From positions 1 to 8,129 of the forward strand of contig JAGZXV010000231.1 of the NCBI GenBank assembly GCA_018378255.1: a stretch of DNA of 8,129 bases, written 5' to 3'. The stretch's first letter is position 1. Each line of letters starts with the position of its first letter. Under the pieces are notes generated by a model, which made no database searches, had not been told where the DNA came from, and saw only the letters and a list, made by a program, of their open reading frames with translations. Shown here piece by piece: positions 1 to 6,920 of this stretch. The DNA is from Clostridiaceae bacterium. GTDB taxonomy: Bacteria; Bacillota; Clostridia; Lachnospirales; Lachnospiraceae. A program made the position numbers and the translations under genes.

Positions 1-9
1 GGTATTCAC

Positions 10-2298
10 ATGGTAAAATTATATGACGGCGGAGCCTATTTAGTAAATGGAACAGAGATCGTTCCTGAGGCGGAAGCTGCAAAGATCGCTTCTTTAACAG
101 GAAAAGAAGTGACAAAAGAAGAGGCTAAAAAAGGTACAATGGCCTACTCAATTTTAGAAGCTCATAATACATCGGGAGATATGGACAAACTGAAACTTAA
201 ATTTGATGCCATGACATCCCATGATATCACATTTGTAGGCATTATTCAGACCGCGAAAGCATCCGGAATGGAAAAATTCCCAATGCCTTATGTGCTCACC
301 AACTGCCACAATTCCTTATGCGCGGTAGGCGGTACGATCAATGAAGATGACCATATGTTCGGCTTATCCGCATGTAAAAAATACGGCGGAATTTTCGTTC
401 CTCCCCATATCGCGGTCATTCACCAATATATGCGTGAGATGATGGCAGGCGGCGGTAAGATGATCCTCGGATCAGACAGCCATACCCGTTACGGCGCCCT
501 TGGAACCATGGCTATAGGAGAAGGCGGCGGTGAATTAGTAAAACAGCTTCTCTGCGATACTTATGATGTATCTTATCCGGGAGTGGTTGCCGTATATCTG
601 GACGGAAGTCCGAAGCCAGGCGTTGGGCCTCAGGATATTGCGCTGGCAATTATCGGTGCAGTCTTTAAATGCGGCTATGTAAAGAATAAAGTGATGGAAT
701 TCGTAGGCCCCGGCATCTCCTCTATGACAACGGATTACAGAAACGGCGTGGATGTCATGACCACAGAAACAACCTGCCTGTCCTCCATTTGGAGAACGGA
801 CGAGGATACAAAGGCATTTTTGGCGCTTCATGGCAGGGCAGATGATTATAAGGAACTGAACCCGGCAGATGTGGCATATTATGATGGTATGGTTTATGTG
901 GACCTTTCCACTGTAAAGCCCATGATAGCCCTTCCCTTCCATCCCAGCAATACATATGAAATTGATGAGTTAAATGCCAATTTAGGCGATATATTAAGAA
1001 CTGTAGAGGTGGAAGCAGCTAAGATTTCAGGAAATCCTGATATTGACTTCAGCCTGACGGATAAGATCGTAGATGGAAAACTTCAGGTGACACAGGGAAT
1101 TATTGCAGGATGTGCAGGAGGCAATTATACCAACGTTATGGAAGCTGCCCATATATTAAAAGGAAAGAACTGCGGGGCGGATGAATTCTCATTATCCGTA
1201 TATCCTTCTTCTCAGCCTGTCTATATGGATCTTGTTAAGAAAGGCGCAGTTTCTGATCTCATGGCAGCAGGAGCAGTGCTCAAAACCGCATTCTGCGGAC
1301 CTTGTTTCGGTGCAGGAGATACGCCTGCCAACAACGGATTCAGCATCCGGCATACCACCAGAAACTTCCCGAACCGTGAAGGTTCCAAGCCAGGCGTAGG
1401 ACAGATGTCGGCAGTAGCATTGATGGATTCCCGTTCCATCGCTGCGACAGCGGCCAATGGAGGTAAGCTGACTTCAGCCACAGAAGTGATGGACGATTAT
1501 CAGGTACCAGCCTATGAATTTGACGATACGGTTTATAAGAGCAGAATTTACCAGGGATATCAGGCCGGAGATGCCGGGAAAGAACTGGTTTATGGCCCGA
1601 ACATCAAAGACTGGCCGGAGATGAGCCCGTTAACAGATAATATTTTATTAAAAGTATGTTCAAAGATTCTGGATCCGGTGACCACGACAGATGAATTGAT
1701 CCCGTCCGGCGAAACATCATCTTACCGCTCCAATCCGCTGGGATTGGCTGAATTTACACTTTCCAGGCGTGATCCCCAGTATGTTGGAAGGAGTAAGGAA
1801 GTTGACAAGGTAGAAAAGGCGAGAGCAGCCGGCCGGTGTCCGTTAGAAGCGGATCCTGAATTAAAAGATATTTTTGATAAGATCAACGCAATTCCTGGAA
1901 ATGAACAGGTGAAAGCTTCGGAAACAGAGATCGGAAGCATGATCTATGCAATTAAACCTGGTGACGGTTCCGCACGTGAGCAGGCGGCAAGCTGCCAGAG
2001 GGTAATCGGCGGCCTGGCAAATATCTGCAGAGAATATGCGACCAAGAGATACCGTTCAAACGTTATGAACTGGGGAATGCTGCCGTTCCAGATGGAAGCA
2101 GATCCGGAGTTTGAAGTGGGTGATTACATCTATGTTCCGAACGTAAAAGAAGCGCTGGATGGAGATATGAAACATATTAAGGCTTATGTGATCGGTGATA
2201 CGGTGAAAGAACTGGACCTTTATATTGCCGATATGACGGCGGATGAGAAAAAGATTGTAAAAGCAGGAAGTTTGATTAACTACAACAGAAACAGGTAA
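10..2298 (+). CDS. Aconitase-superfamily hydratase, YbhJ-like
   Basis: A complete 762-aa [4Fe-4S] hydro-lyase of the aconitase superfamily. Its first three domains carry the superfamily motif SDSHT (residues 155-159; D156 and H158 correspond to the catalytic Asp/His pair). The cluster cysteines are C368 (in GCAGGNYTN) and C429/C432 (in FCGPCFGAGD), with the usual single Cys plus CxxC arrangement. The C-terminal swivel domain (about 540-762) has DGSARE at 652-657, aligning with the GSSRE active-site loop of aconitase, followed by a recognisable ...YRSNVMNWGMLPF end. Length is close to mitochondrial-type aconitase (about 780 aa) and to the E. coli putative hydratase YbhJ, which it resembles most from memory. 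The substrate is unknown; a hydroxy-tricarboxylate or hydroxy-dicarboxylate dehydration in the cytoplasm is inferred. In the substrate loop the second Ser of GSSRE is Ala655, so plain aconitase activity should not be assumed. The ATG at 10 is preceded by GGT, probably the tail of a Shine-Dalgarno cut by the window edge. A terminator follows directly. Confidence 0.9.
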   Translation: MVKLYDGGAYLVNGTEIVPEAEAAKIASLTGKEVTKEEAKKGTMAYSILEAHNTSGDMDKLKLKFDAMTSHDITFVGIIQTAKASGMEKFPMPYVLTNCHNSLCAVGGTINEDDHMFGLSACKKYGGIFVPPHIAVIHQYMREMMAGGGKMILGSDSHTRYGALGTMAIGEGGGELVKQLLCDTYDVSYPGVVAVYLDGSPKPGVGPQDIALAIIGAVFKCGYVKNKVMEFVGPGISSMTTDYRNGVDVMTTETTCLSSIWRTDEDTKAFLALHGRADDYKELNPADVAYYDGMVYVDLSTVKPMIALPFHPSNTYEIDELNANLGDILRTVEVEAAKISGNPDIDFSLTDKIVDGKLQVTQGIIAGCAGGNYTNVMEAAHILKGKNCGADEFSLSVYPSSQPVYMDLVKKGAVSDLMAAGAVLKTAFCGPCFGAGDTPANNGFSIRHTTRNFPNREGSKPGVGQMSAVALMDSRSIAATAANGGKLTSATEVMDDYQVPAYEFDDTVYKSRIYQGYQAGDAGKELVYGPNIKDWPEMSPLTDNILLKVCSKILDPVTTTDELIPSGETSSYRSNPLGLAEFTLSRRDPQYVGRSKEVDKVEKARAAGRCPLEADPELKDIFDKINAIPGNEQVKASETEIGSMIYAIKPGDGSAREQAASCQRVIGGLANICREYATKRYRSNVMNWGMLPFQMEADPEFEVGDYIYVPNVKEALDGDMKHIKAYVIGDTVKELDLYIADMTADEKKIVKAGSLINYNRNR

Positions 2299-2308
2299 GT
2301 TATGGTTT

Positions 2309-2336
2309 AGAGGGATGGCGTGCAGCCATCCCTTTT
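2309..2336 (+). terminator. Intrinsic terminator of the hydratase gene
   Basis: A perfect 9-bp stem (AGGGATGGC, 2311-2319, with GCCATCCCT, 2325-2333) closes a 5-nt loop and is followed by more T residues (TTTT ends at 2336). A G-U and an A-T pair can extend the stem outward by two. It starts about 11 nt after the hydratase stop codon. On the opposite strand the hairpin also lies just past the LysR stop codon, but there it is followed only by CTCTAAACC, so termination in that direction should be weaker. Confidence 0.8.
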
Positions 2337-2348
2337 AAGCTGCCGGAT

Positions 2349-3287
2349 TCAGGCCGGTTTACCACTGCCGAATGCCTCTTTAACCAACTGTATGAACAAC
2401 TGGTCAGCTTTGGATAAAAAGCTGTTTTTCAGCGTGGCGATGCTCATATCCCAGCTGGCATCGTACTTTTCATCAATGGATAAGATCGTAGGCAGATAGT
2501 CGCTGGGAGCGATTTGGGAATACTGGAGCGGAACCAGTGTGATTCCAAGGCCCTGTGCGGCTAAAAGCTGTGCGGTTTCATAATTTCGCAGGGTGAGGCC
2601 GATTTTAGGCTGGTGAATCCCGGCTTTTGCCAGCACAGAATCGGTAACCTGGCGGATTCTCTGCTGTTTGTGAAGCATGAGAAATGTTTCATTTTTCAAA
2701 AGTTTAATATCGAGAACCGGATAGGGATACCCCGGTTCTTTTTTTGCTTTTTTAACCAGAGGATGATCCGGGGAAATGGCTATGACAAACGGATCTTTTT
2801 TCATGATATCGTAATGGAGCTGGGGCTGGATGTTGGATTTAGGCGCATGCATGATGGCGAAATCCAGCTCCCCGCTGAGTAAAAGCTGCTCCAATGTGGA
2901 TGAATTTTCTTCTGAAATAATCAGATCCACGTGGGAACCGATATCCCGGAATTTCGGAAGGACTTTGGACAAGGTCAGGGTTCCCAGATGGTTGGTGATA
3001 CCAAGATGGATCCGGCCGGTTTTTAAATTGTTGATATCGCTGATCTCTATTTCAAAGTCCTCGTACATTTTAAGGATTTGTGAGGCCATGTGATAGTAGC
3101 GTTCACCGGCAAATGTCAGCGTCAGCCCGCTGGTGGTGCGGTTAAACAGCTGAGTTCCCAGGGTTTCTTCGATTCTCTGCAGGGACTGGCTTAAAGACGG
3201 CTGTGCGATAAAAAGTTTTTTAGCAGCCTGGGATATGCTTTTTTCATCGGCCACGGTTTTTACATACAATAATTCTTTACTTGTCAT
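2349..3287 (-). CDS. LysR-family transcriptional regulator
   Basis: A complete 312-aa LysR-type regulator, within the usual 290-320 aa of the family. The N-terminal winged helix-turn-helix (about residues 2-60) has the typical pattern SISQAAKKLFIAQPSLSQSL followed by RIEETLGTQLFNR and the LTFAGERYY linker start. Residues about 90-300 form the periplasmic-binding-protein-like effector domain (GRIHLGITN..., LLSGELDFAIMH, LAAQGLGITLVPL). The ATG at 3287 has a good ribosome site (AGGAGA, complement of 3295-3300, 7 nt upstream) and a near-consensus promoter just behind it. The gene converges on the hydratase and diverges from the hybrid kinase. Family members usually act on a divergent neighbour, on themselves, or on a nearby metabolic gene with a small-molecule co-inducer, so kinase, hydratase and self are all candidate targets. 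Which one, and the ligand, cannot be told from sequence. Confidence 0.93.
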   Translation of the reverse strand: MTSKELLYVKTVADEKSISQAAKKLFIAQPSLSQSLQRIEETLGTQLFNRTTSGLTLTFAGERYYHMASQILKMYEDFEIEISDINNLKTGRIHLGITNHLGTLTLSKVLPKFRDIGSHVDLIISEENSSTLEQLLLSGELDFAIMHAPKSNIQPQLHYDIMKKDPFVIAISPDHPLVKKAKKEPGYPYPVLDIKLLKNETFLMLHKQQRIRQVTDSVLAKAGIHQPKIGLTLRNYETAQLLAAQGLGITLVPLQYSQIAPSDYLPTILSIDEKYDASWDMSIATLKNSFLSKADQLFIQLVKEAFGSGKPA

Positions 3288-3310
3288 GCTGCATTCTCCT
3301 TTATAATGAA

Positions 3311-3339
3311 ATTATAGTACAAAGAAACGGTGCTGTCAT
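3311..3339 (-). promoter_or_regulatory. Promoter of the LysR-family gene
   Basis: Read on the minus strand, ATGACA (complement of 3334-3339; 5 of 6 to TTGACA) is separated by exactly 17 bp from a perfect TATAAT (complement of 3311-3316). Transcription would start near 3304, giving a short leader of about 17 nt that just contains the AGGAGA ribosome site. A palindrome at 3339-3350 abuts the -35 box and could serve autoregulation. Confidence 0.65.
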
Positions 3340-3350
3340 CCATTTATGGA
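3339..3350. repeat. Inverted repeat at the LysR-gene promoter, possible operator
   Basis: TCCAT-TT-ATGGA is a near-perfect palindrome with 5-bp arms that abuts the -35 box of the LysR-gene promoter. A second repeat with the same half-site (CCAT, 6-bp spacer, ATGG) lies at 3402-3415, on the kinase side of the same intergenic region. Shared half-sites between divergent genes fit an operator pair for the LysR protein, but the sites are short and could arise by chance in AT-rich DNA. Binding is inferred only. Confidence 0.25.
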
Positions 3351-3431
3351 GGAAAACAGATCATAACCAGACCGCATTAAATATAAAAAATCAGTGAATT
3401 GCCATAACTAAATGGTAAAGAGGGCTTAAAT

Positions 3432-3441
3432 ATGGTAAAAT
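3432..3441 (+). promoter_or_regulatory. Candidate extended -10 promoter of the hybrid kinase
   Basis: ATGGTAAAAT holds TGG immediately before TAAAAT (3436-3441), an extended -10 with 5 of 6 matches to TATAAT. There is no good -35: the 17-bp position reads TGGTAA. Transcription would begin near 3448, leaving a leader of about 42 nt before the GTG start at 3490, with the ribosome site inside it. The octamer ATGGTAAA also occurs exactly 20 bp upstream (3412-3419). Confidence 0.4.
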
Positions 3442-3478
3442 AATGAAATCAGCTATTTGATTGAAAACAGAGTATCAG

Positions 3479-3485
3479 AGGAGGG
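3479..3485 (+). promoter_or_regulatory. Shine-Dalgarno that fixes the kinase start
   Basis: AGGAGGG sits 4 nt before the GTG at 3490, while the upstream in-frame TTG at 3457 has no ribosome site and would lie only about 9 nt from the predicted transcription start. This supports GTG 3490 and removes 11 N-terminal residues from the longest reading. Confidence 0.65.
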
Positions 3486-3489
3486 TTTC

Positions 3490-6366
3490 GTGGAAGAGGG
3501 AAAATTACGGCAGGCAGAGGAATTGGCAAAAAAAATTTTACGTAAGTATTTCTGCGAATCTGATATGGAATTTATGATATCTACCTTTGCGGAAGATATC
3601 GTCTGGGTCGGAGGGGGCGAACATCAGTACGCCAGAGGAAGAGAGGCGGTTTCCAGTGCTTTTCTCAAGGGAAAAGATGAGATGCTTCCATTCCGTATGT
3701 GGGATGAGCATTATGAGAGCGCAAGGATCGATGATAAGACATATTTATGCAGCTGTGACAGCATGATGGAGACTGACCCGGCAGCAGAATCCCATATGAA
3801 GGTGAGACAGAGATGCACATTTGTGTTCCATGAAAAGGAGGATGCGTTTGAGACGGTTCATATCCATAACTCTATTCCTTTCGCTGGAATTGGAGCGGAA
3901 GAATTATTTCCGGTCAAGGCGGCTAAAGAGGCCTATGAGCGCTTGGAGTCGCTGACTCTGCGCCAGGACCGCCAGTTGGACTTGATTTTGAATCAGTTGA
4001 GCGGAGGCATGATCATCTGCTCCATTTCACCTCCTTATCATGTGGAATGGATGAGTGATAACCTGGCTCAGCTTCTGGGGTATACGAATTACGGTGATTT
4101 TACCGCTCATACGGGAAACTGCTGTTCAGATTTTATAGAGCCGGAAGATTATAAATGGCTGACAGGCCAGGTAGAGGAAGGGATAAAGGCCGGGGATACC
4201 TATAACGTGGAATACCGGGTCCATACAAAAAACGGGAAGATATTCTGGATTTCGGAAAAGGGAAGAAGCGTAATAGAGCCTGGAAACAGAGAAGTCCTGT
4301 ATGCGGTGCTGCTCGATGTGACGGAGAGAAAACAACAGGAACTGAAACTGGAAAAGGCCCATCAGGAACTGCGTCAGACGGCAGAATTTCTGACACAGCT
4401 GTATCAGACCGTACCCTGCGGGATTATCCAGTTCACTGCGGACGAAGAGCATTTGCTGCTGAATGAAAACAGGATGGCCTGGGAAATCTACGGTTATACA
4501 GAGGAAGAGTATAAGCAGGAAATCCATTCGCCGTTTCAGCTTCTTCTGGAAAAGGATAAGGCAAAGATCGAGGAATATCTGAAACATATGACCCTGGAAT
4601 CAGGCCCGGTTTCCTATACCAGGGAGTTTATCAGAAAAGACGGAAAAGTCTGCTGGATCAGCGTAATTATGGAGCGTTTGATCAATGCCCAGGGCAAAGA
4701 TGTAATTCAGGCAATCTATTCTGATGTGACGGAAACCAAGGAACTGCAGATCCGGCAGCAGCAGGAACAGATTCTTGAAAACCAGTCCCTGCGCGCTGCG
4801 ATCTGGACGGTTTATCAGGCGATCATGAGCATTAATCTCACACAGGATACCTACAATTTCTTTATGGAACAGGGAACTGCCCTGGAGCTTAAAAAAGAAG
4901 GTTGTTATGAGGAATTTCTGGAGAAGATAGAATCCATAATCCACCCTTCCCAAAGAGAAGAGTACAGAGAGCGTTTCGGCCGTACAGGGGTTTTGCAGTC
5001 CTTTTCCAAAGGCAGTGAGGTGATCTGTATGGAAGCCCAGCTGAAAACAGAGGATGGAATCTATCACTGGCTGTCCATTCAGATCATCCATGTGGATAAT
5101 CCCTATGGAGATGAAATTCTGGCCATTATGCTGATAAAGCTTTTGGATGAAGAAAGGGCACAGAAAGCAAAACAGGAACAGATTTTAAAGGAGGCGCTGG
5201 CTGAGGCCCAGGAGGCAAACCGGGCGAAAAGCGATTTCCTCTCCAGAATCAGCCATGATATCAGGACGCCTATGAATGCCATTATAGGGATGAGCGCTTT
5301 GGGGAAGCTCCATTCAGAAGAGCCCAAAAAGCTGGAAGAATGCTTTGATAAGATCGATTCTTCATCCAAGTATCTGCTGTCCCTGCTCAATGATGTGCTG
5401 GATATGTCGAGGATCGAGAGCGGAAAGATCGAATTGAACCAGGAGAGATTTGAATTTAGGGAATTTGTGGAATCCCTGTGCAGCATAATACAGCCCCAGG
5501 CAGAAGAAAAGGCCCAGCAGTTCCTGTTAAAATGTGACCCGGAACTCTACCGTCCCTATCGGGGAGACTATCTGAGACTTCACCAGATATTGGCGAATCT
5601 GTTGGTGAATGCGGTGAAATTTACGCCCCATGGAGGCCGGATTTGCCTCGATATCAGAGATGGAGGGCAGACGAACGATGATCCGGTCTTAGAGTTTCTG
5701 GTTTCTGATAATGGCATAGGAATGAGCGAAGAATTTTTAGAGCGGTTATATGAACCCTTTGAACAGGAGAGTTCTGATCAGGCCAGAAACCTGATCGGCA
5801 CCGGTTTGGGCCTTTCTATAGTATCCAACTTGGTGCAGTTAATGAATGGTACGATAGAGGTGGCCAGCAAAAAGCAAAGAGGAACCGTTTTTAAAGTATG
5901 TATTCCGGTCCGTCCGGCAGATGGGGACCGGATCGATCCGGCAGGGGGGACAGAATGCGAAGACATCGGGAATTTACAGCATTTGCAGGTCCTTTTAGTG
6001 GAAGACAATGAATTAAACCGTGAAATTGCCATGGAGATGCTCATGATGAAGGATATCACAGTTGACACTGCTGAGGATGGCATTCAGGCTGTGGAACAAT
6101 TCAGAGAAAAGCCGGAATATTGGTATGATGCAGTTCTCATGGACATCCGAATGCCGAATATGGACGGAATCCAGGCGACAAAGGCGATACGCGGCATGGA
6201 ACGGGCGGATGCAAAAACGGTACCGGTCATTGCCATGACTGCCAATGCATTTGATACGGACAGGGAAGAGGCAAAAATGGCAGGTGTGGATGAATATCTG
6301 ATCAAGCCCTTGGACATGAATCTGTTGTTTCAGGCACTGGAAAGAATTAAAAAGAAAAACATCTGA
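3490..6366 (+). CDS. Soluble hybrid sensor histidine kinase, NTF2-like/PAS/HisKA/HATPase/REC
   Basis: A 958-aa hybrid histidine kinase (numbering from GTG 3490). Residues about 1-140 look like an NTF2/SnoaL-like fold (FAEDIVWVGGG, later VHIHNSIPF at 123-131). PAS domains follow at about 165-280 (ending DVTERK) and 298-418 (ending DVTETK), and a weaker PAS-like stretch at about 430-555. A helical linker leads to HisKA with phospho-acceptor H589 in SHDIRTPMNAIIGM. The HATPase has N box N703-LLVNAVKFT, G1 box DNGIGM from D740 and G2 box GTGLGLSI from G770. The receiver domain has the acidic pair E838/D839, phospho-acceptor D885 in MDIRMPNMDG, T917 and K939 (KP). All catalytic residues are present, so the kinase should be active. 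I see no transmembrane segment or signal peptide, so it probably senses a cytoplasmic cue. The output is unclear, because the receiver carries no DNA-binding or cyclase domain and no response regulator gene is adjacent. It is transcribed divergently from the LysR gene and appears monocistronic, ending at a strong terminator. Confidence 0.92.
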   Translation: MEEGKLRQAEELAKKILRKYFCESDMEFMISTFAEDIVWVGGGEHQYARGREAVSSAFLKGKDEMLPFRMWDEHYESARIDDKTYLCSCDSMMETDPAAESHMKVRQRCTFVFHEKEDAFETVHIHNSIPFAGIGAEELFPVKAAKEAYERLESLTLRQDRQLDLILNQLSGGMIICSISPPYHVEWMSDNLAQLLGYTNYGDFTAHTGNCCSDFIEPEDYKWLTGQVEEGIKAGDTYNVEYRVHTKNGKIFWISEKGRSVIEPGNREVLYAVLLDVTERKQQELKLEKAHQELRQTAEFLTQLYQTVPCGIIQFTADEEHLLLNENRMAWEIYGYTEEEYKQEIHSPFQLLLEKDKAKIEEYLKHMTLESGPVSYTREFIRKDGKVCWISVIMERLINAQGKDVIQAIYSDVTETKELQIRQQQEQILENQSLRAAIWTVYQAIMSINLTQDTYNFFMEQGTALELKKEGCYEEFLEKIESIIHPSQREEYRERFGRTGVLQSFSKGSEVICMEAQLKTEDGIYHWLSIQIIHVDNPYGDEILAIMLIKLLDEERAQKAKQEQILKEALAEAQEANRAKSDFLSRISHDIRTPMNAIIGMSALGKLHSEEPKKLEECFDKIDSSSKYLLSLLNDVLDMSRIESGKIELNQERFEFREFVESLCSIIQPQAEEKAQQFLLKCDPELYRPYRGDYLRLHQILANLLVNAVKFTPHGGRICLDIRDGGQTNDDPVLEFLVSDNGIGMSEEFLERLYEPFEQESSDQARNLIGTGLGLSIVSNLVQLMNGTIEVASKKQRGTVFKVCIPVRPADGDRIDPAGGTECEDIGNLQHLQVLLVEDNELNREIAMEMLMMKDITVDTAEDGIQAVEQFREKPEYWYDAVLMDIRMPNMDGIQATKAIRGMERADAKTVPVIAMTANAFDTDREEAKMAGVDEYLIKPLDMNLLFQALERIKKKNI

Positions 6367-6408
6367 TAAAGACTGTTTGTCGGAACTGTTTTTCTGTGAT
6401 ATGATAAC

Positions 6409-6446
6409 GGAGGAAGCTGATTATTCAGCTTCCTCCACTATTTTTT
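6409..6446 (+). terminator. Intrinsic terminator of the kinase gene
   Basis: A perfect 12-bp stem (GGAGGAAGCTGA, 6409-6420, with TCAGCTTCCTCC, 6425-6436) closes a 4-nt loop and is followed by ACTA and six T residues (6441-6446). It lies about 42 nt after the kinase stop codon. Its loop and right arm overlap the stop codon and last codons of the minus-strand 48-aa gene. In that opposite direction there is no T-tract after the hairpin. Confidence 0.75.
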
Positions 6447-6567
6447 CAAGAACATTGATCAGATCATAGATGGTATTGATCTGTACATTTCGGCTCAGAA
6501 TTTCATTTTTTAAGTCAATGGAAAGTGTTTCAAACTTGGCCTGTACGGCCGGAGCGATATAGGACAT
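6421..6567 (-). CDS. Uncharacterised 48-aa helical small protein
   Basis: A short gene of 48 codons plus TAA, starting MSYIAPAVQAKF and ending NVLEKIVEEAE. The case for its being real is the start: a perfect AGGAGG (complement of 6575-6580) lies 7 nt before the ATG. It also follows the 54-aa gene by only 12 nt, the stop of that gene touching this ribosome site. The protein has no signal peptide, transmembrane segment or cysteine. From about residue 15 it is strongly predicted-looking amphipathic helix (regular I/L/V at 3-4 residue spacing, acidic C-terminus), which suits a dimer or a partner-binding helix. I do not recognise the family. A structural helix, a regulator of a partner protein, or a peptide precursor are all possible; no modification enzymes are nearby. 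Its 3' end coincides with the kinase terminator. Confidence 0.7.
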   Translation of the reverse strand: MSYIAPAVQAKFETLSIDLKNEILSRNVQINTIYDLINVLEKIVEEAE

Positions 6568-6579
6568 GACAAAACCTCC

Positions 6580-6744
6580 TTACATCATGTTTTTGTGTGA
6601 ACTGCCTGGATTCGGCATTTCACTGGGAATTGGATTGGTTGCTGTTTGTTCATAGTGGGTTGTGTCAATTTCAGGACCGGACCCATTTCCATATGGGGAA
6701 TCCTGTTTTGCAGGCGGAGGTGTTTGCTTTTTTCGGTGGCACAT
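6580..6744 (-). CDS. Uncharacterised 54-aa proline-rich small protein
   Basis: A 54-aa gene read on the minus strand. The start chosen is the ATG at 6744, because AAGGAGAT (complement of 6751-6758) lies upstream with 8 nt from AGGAG to the ATG. An in-frame ATG at 6768 has no ribosome site. The protein begins MCHRKKQTPPPAK, so it has a basic N-terminus and a single cysteine. It holds nine prolines and many Gly/Ser/Thr/Asn residues, has no hydrophobic segment, and is probably disordered. It ends SSHKNMM. It forms a tight two-gene unit with the 48-aa gene downstream. I do not recognise a family and assign no function. Low complexity means the coding call rests mainly on the ribosome site and the operon arrangement. 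Confidence 0.6.
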   Translation of the reverse strand: MCHRKKQTPPPAKQDSPYGNGSGPEIDTTHYEQTATNPIPSEMPNPGSSHKNMM

Positions 6745-6824
6745 GAGATCATCTCCTTTCTCCGTCATTTGATTTTAATAGTTTGGGCAATTTGGAAAAA
6801 TTTATGTTAGAAGATTATGTTAAT

Positions 6825-6895
6825 TTAATGGTAACAGTTCAGGACGGCTGGAAAACTGGTGAAGAAGATGAGCCGTTCTGATCAGTTACATTTAA
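6825..6895. repeat. Long imperfect inverted repeat between divergent genes
   Basis: Arms CAGGACGGCT (6840-6849) and AGCCGTTCTG (6871-6880) pair over 10 positions with one G-U. Pairing continues outward with a few mismatches through GTAAC (6831-6835) and GTTAC (6885-6889), and TTAA (6825-6828) with TTAA (6892-6895). The loop is 21 nt. There is no T-tract on either side, so it is not an intrinsic terminator. It lies between the minus-strand small-protein operon and the YgjP-like gene and could be an operator, an RNA leader structure or a remnant of a mobile repeat. Confidence 0.5.
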
Positions 6896-6920
6896 TGTTT
6901 AATATTGAATGAGGCAGACC

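Noticed and set aside
535..1481. Open frames of 66-135 codons on the minus strand (and one on the plus strand in another frame) within the hydratase gene
   Set aside because: They overlap a clearly conserved enzyme, have cysteine/histidine-rich low-likelihood translations and no convincing ribosome sites; they are shadows.
2613..3093. Plus-strand open frames opposite the LysR gene
   Set aside because: Antisense shadows of a conserved regulator, with no family features.
4126..6317. Several minus-strand open frames (77-163 codons) opposite the kinase
   Set aside because: All lie opposite conserved PAS, HisKA, HATPase or receiver coding sequence and show the composition expected of antisense frames.
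6768..6800. Clear sigma-A promoter for the small-protein operon on the minus strand
   Set aside because: TATTAAAAT near 6772-6780 resembles a -10, but no -35 at the right distance scores better than chance, so I did not annotate it.
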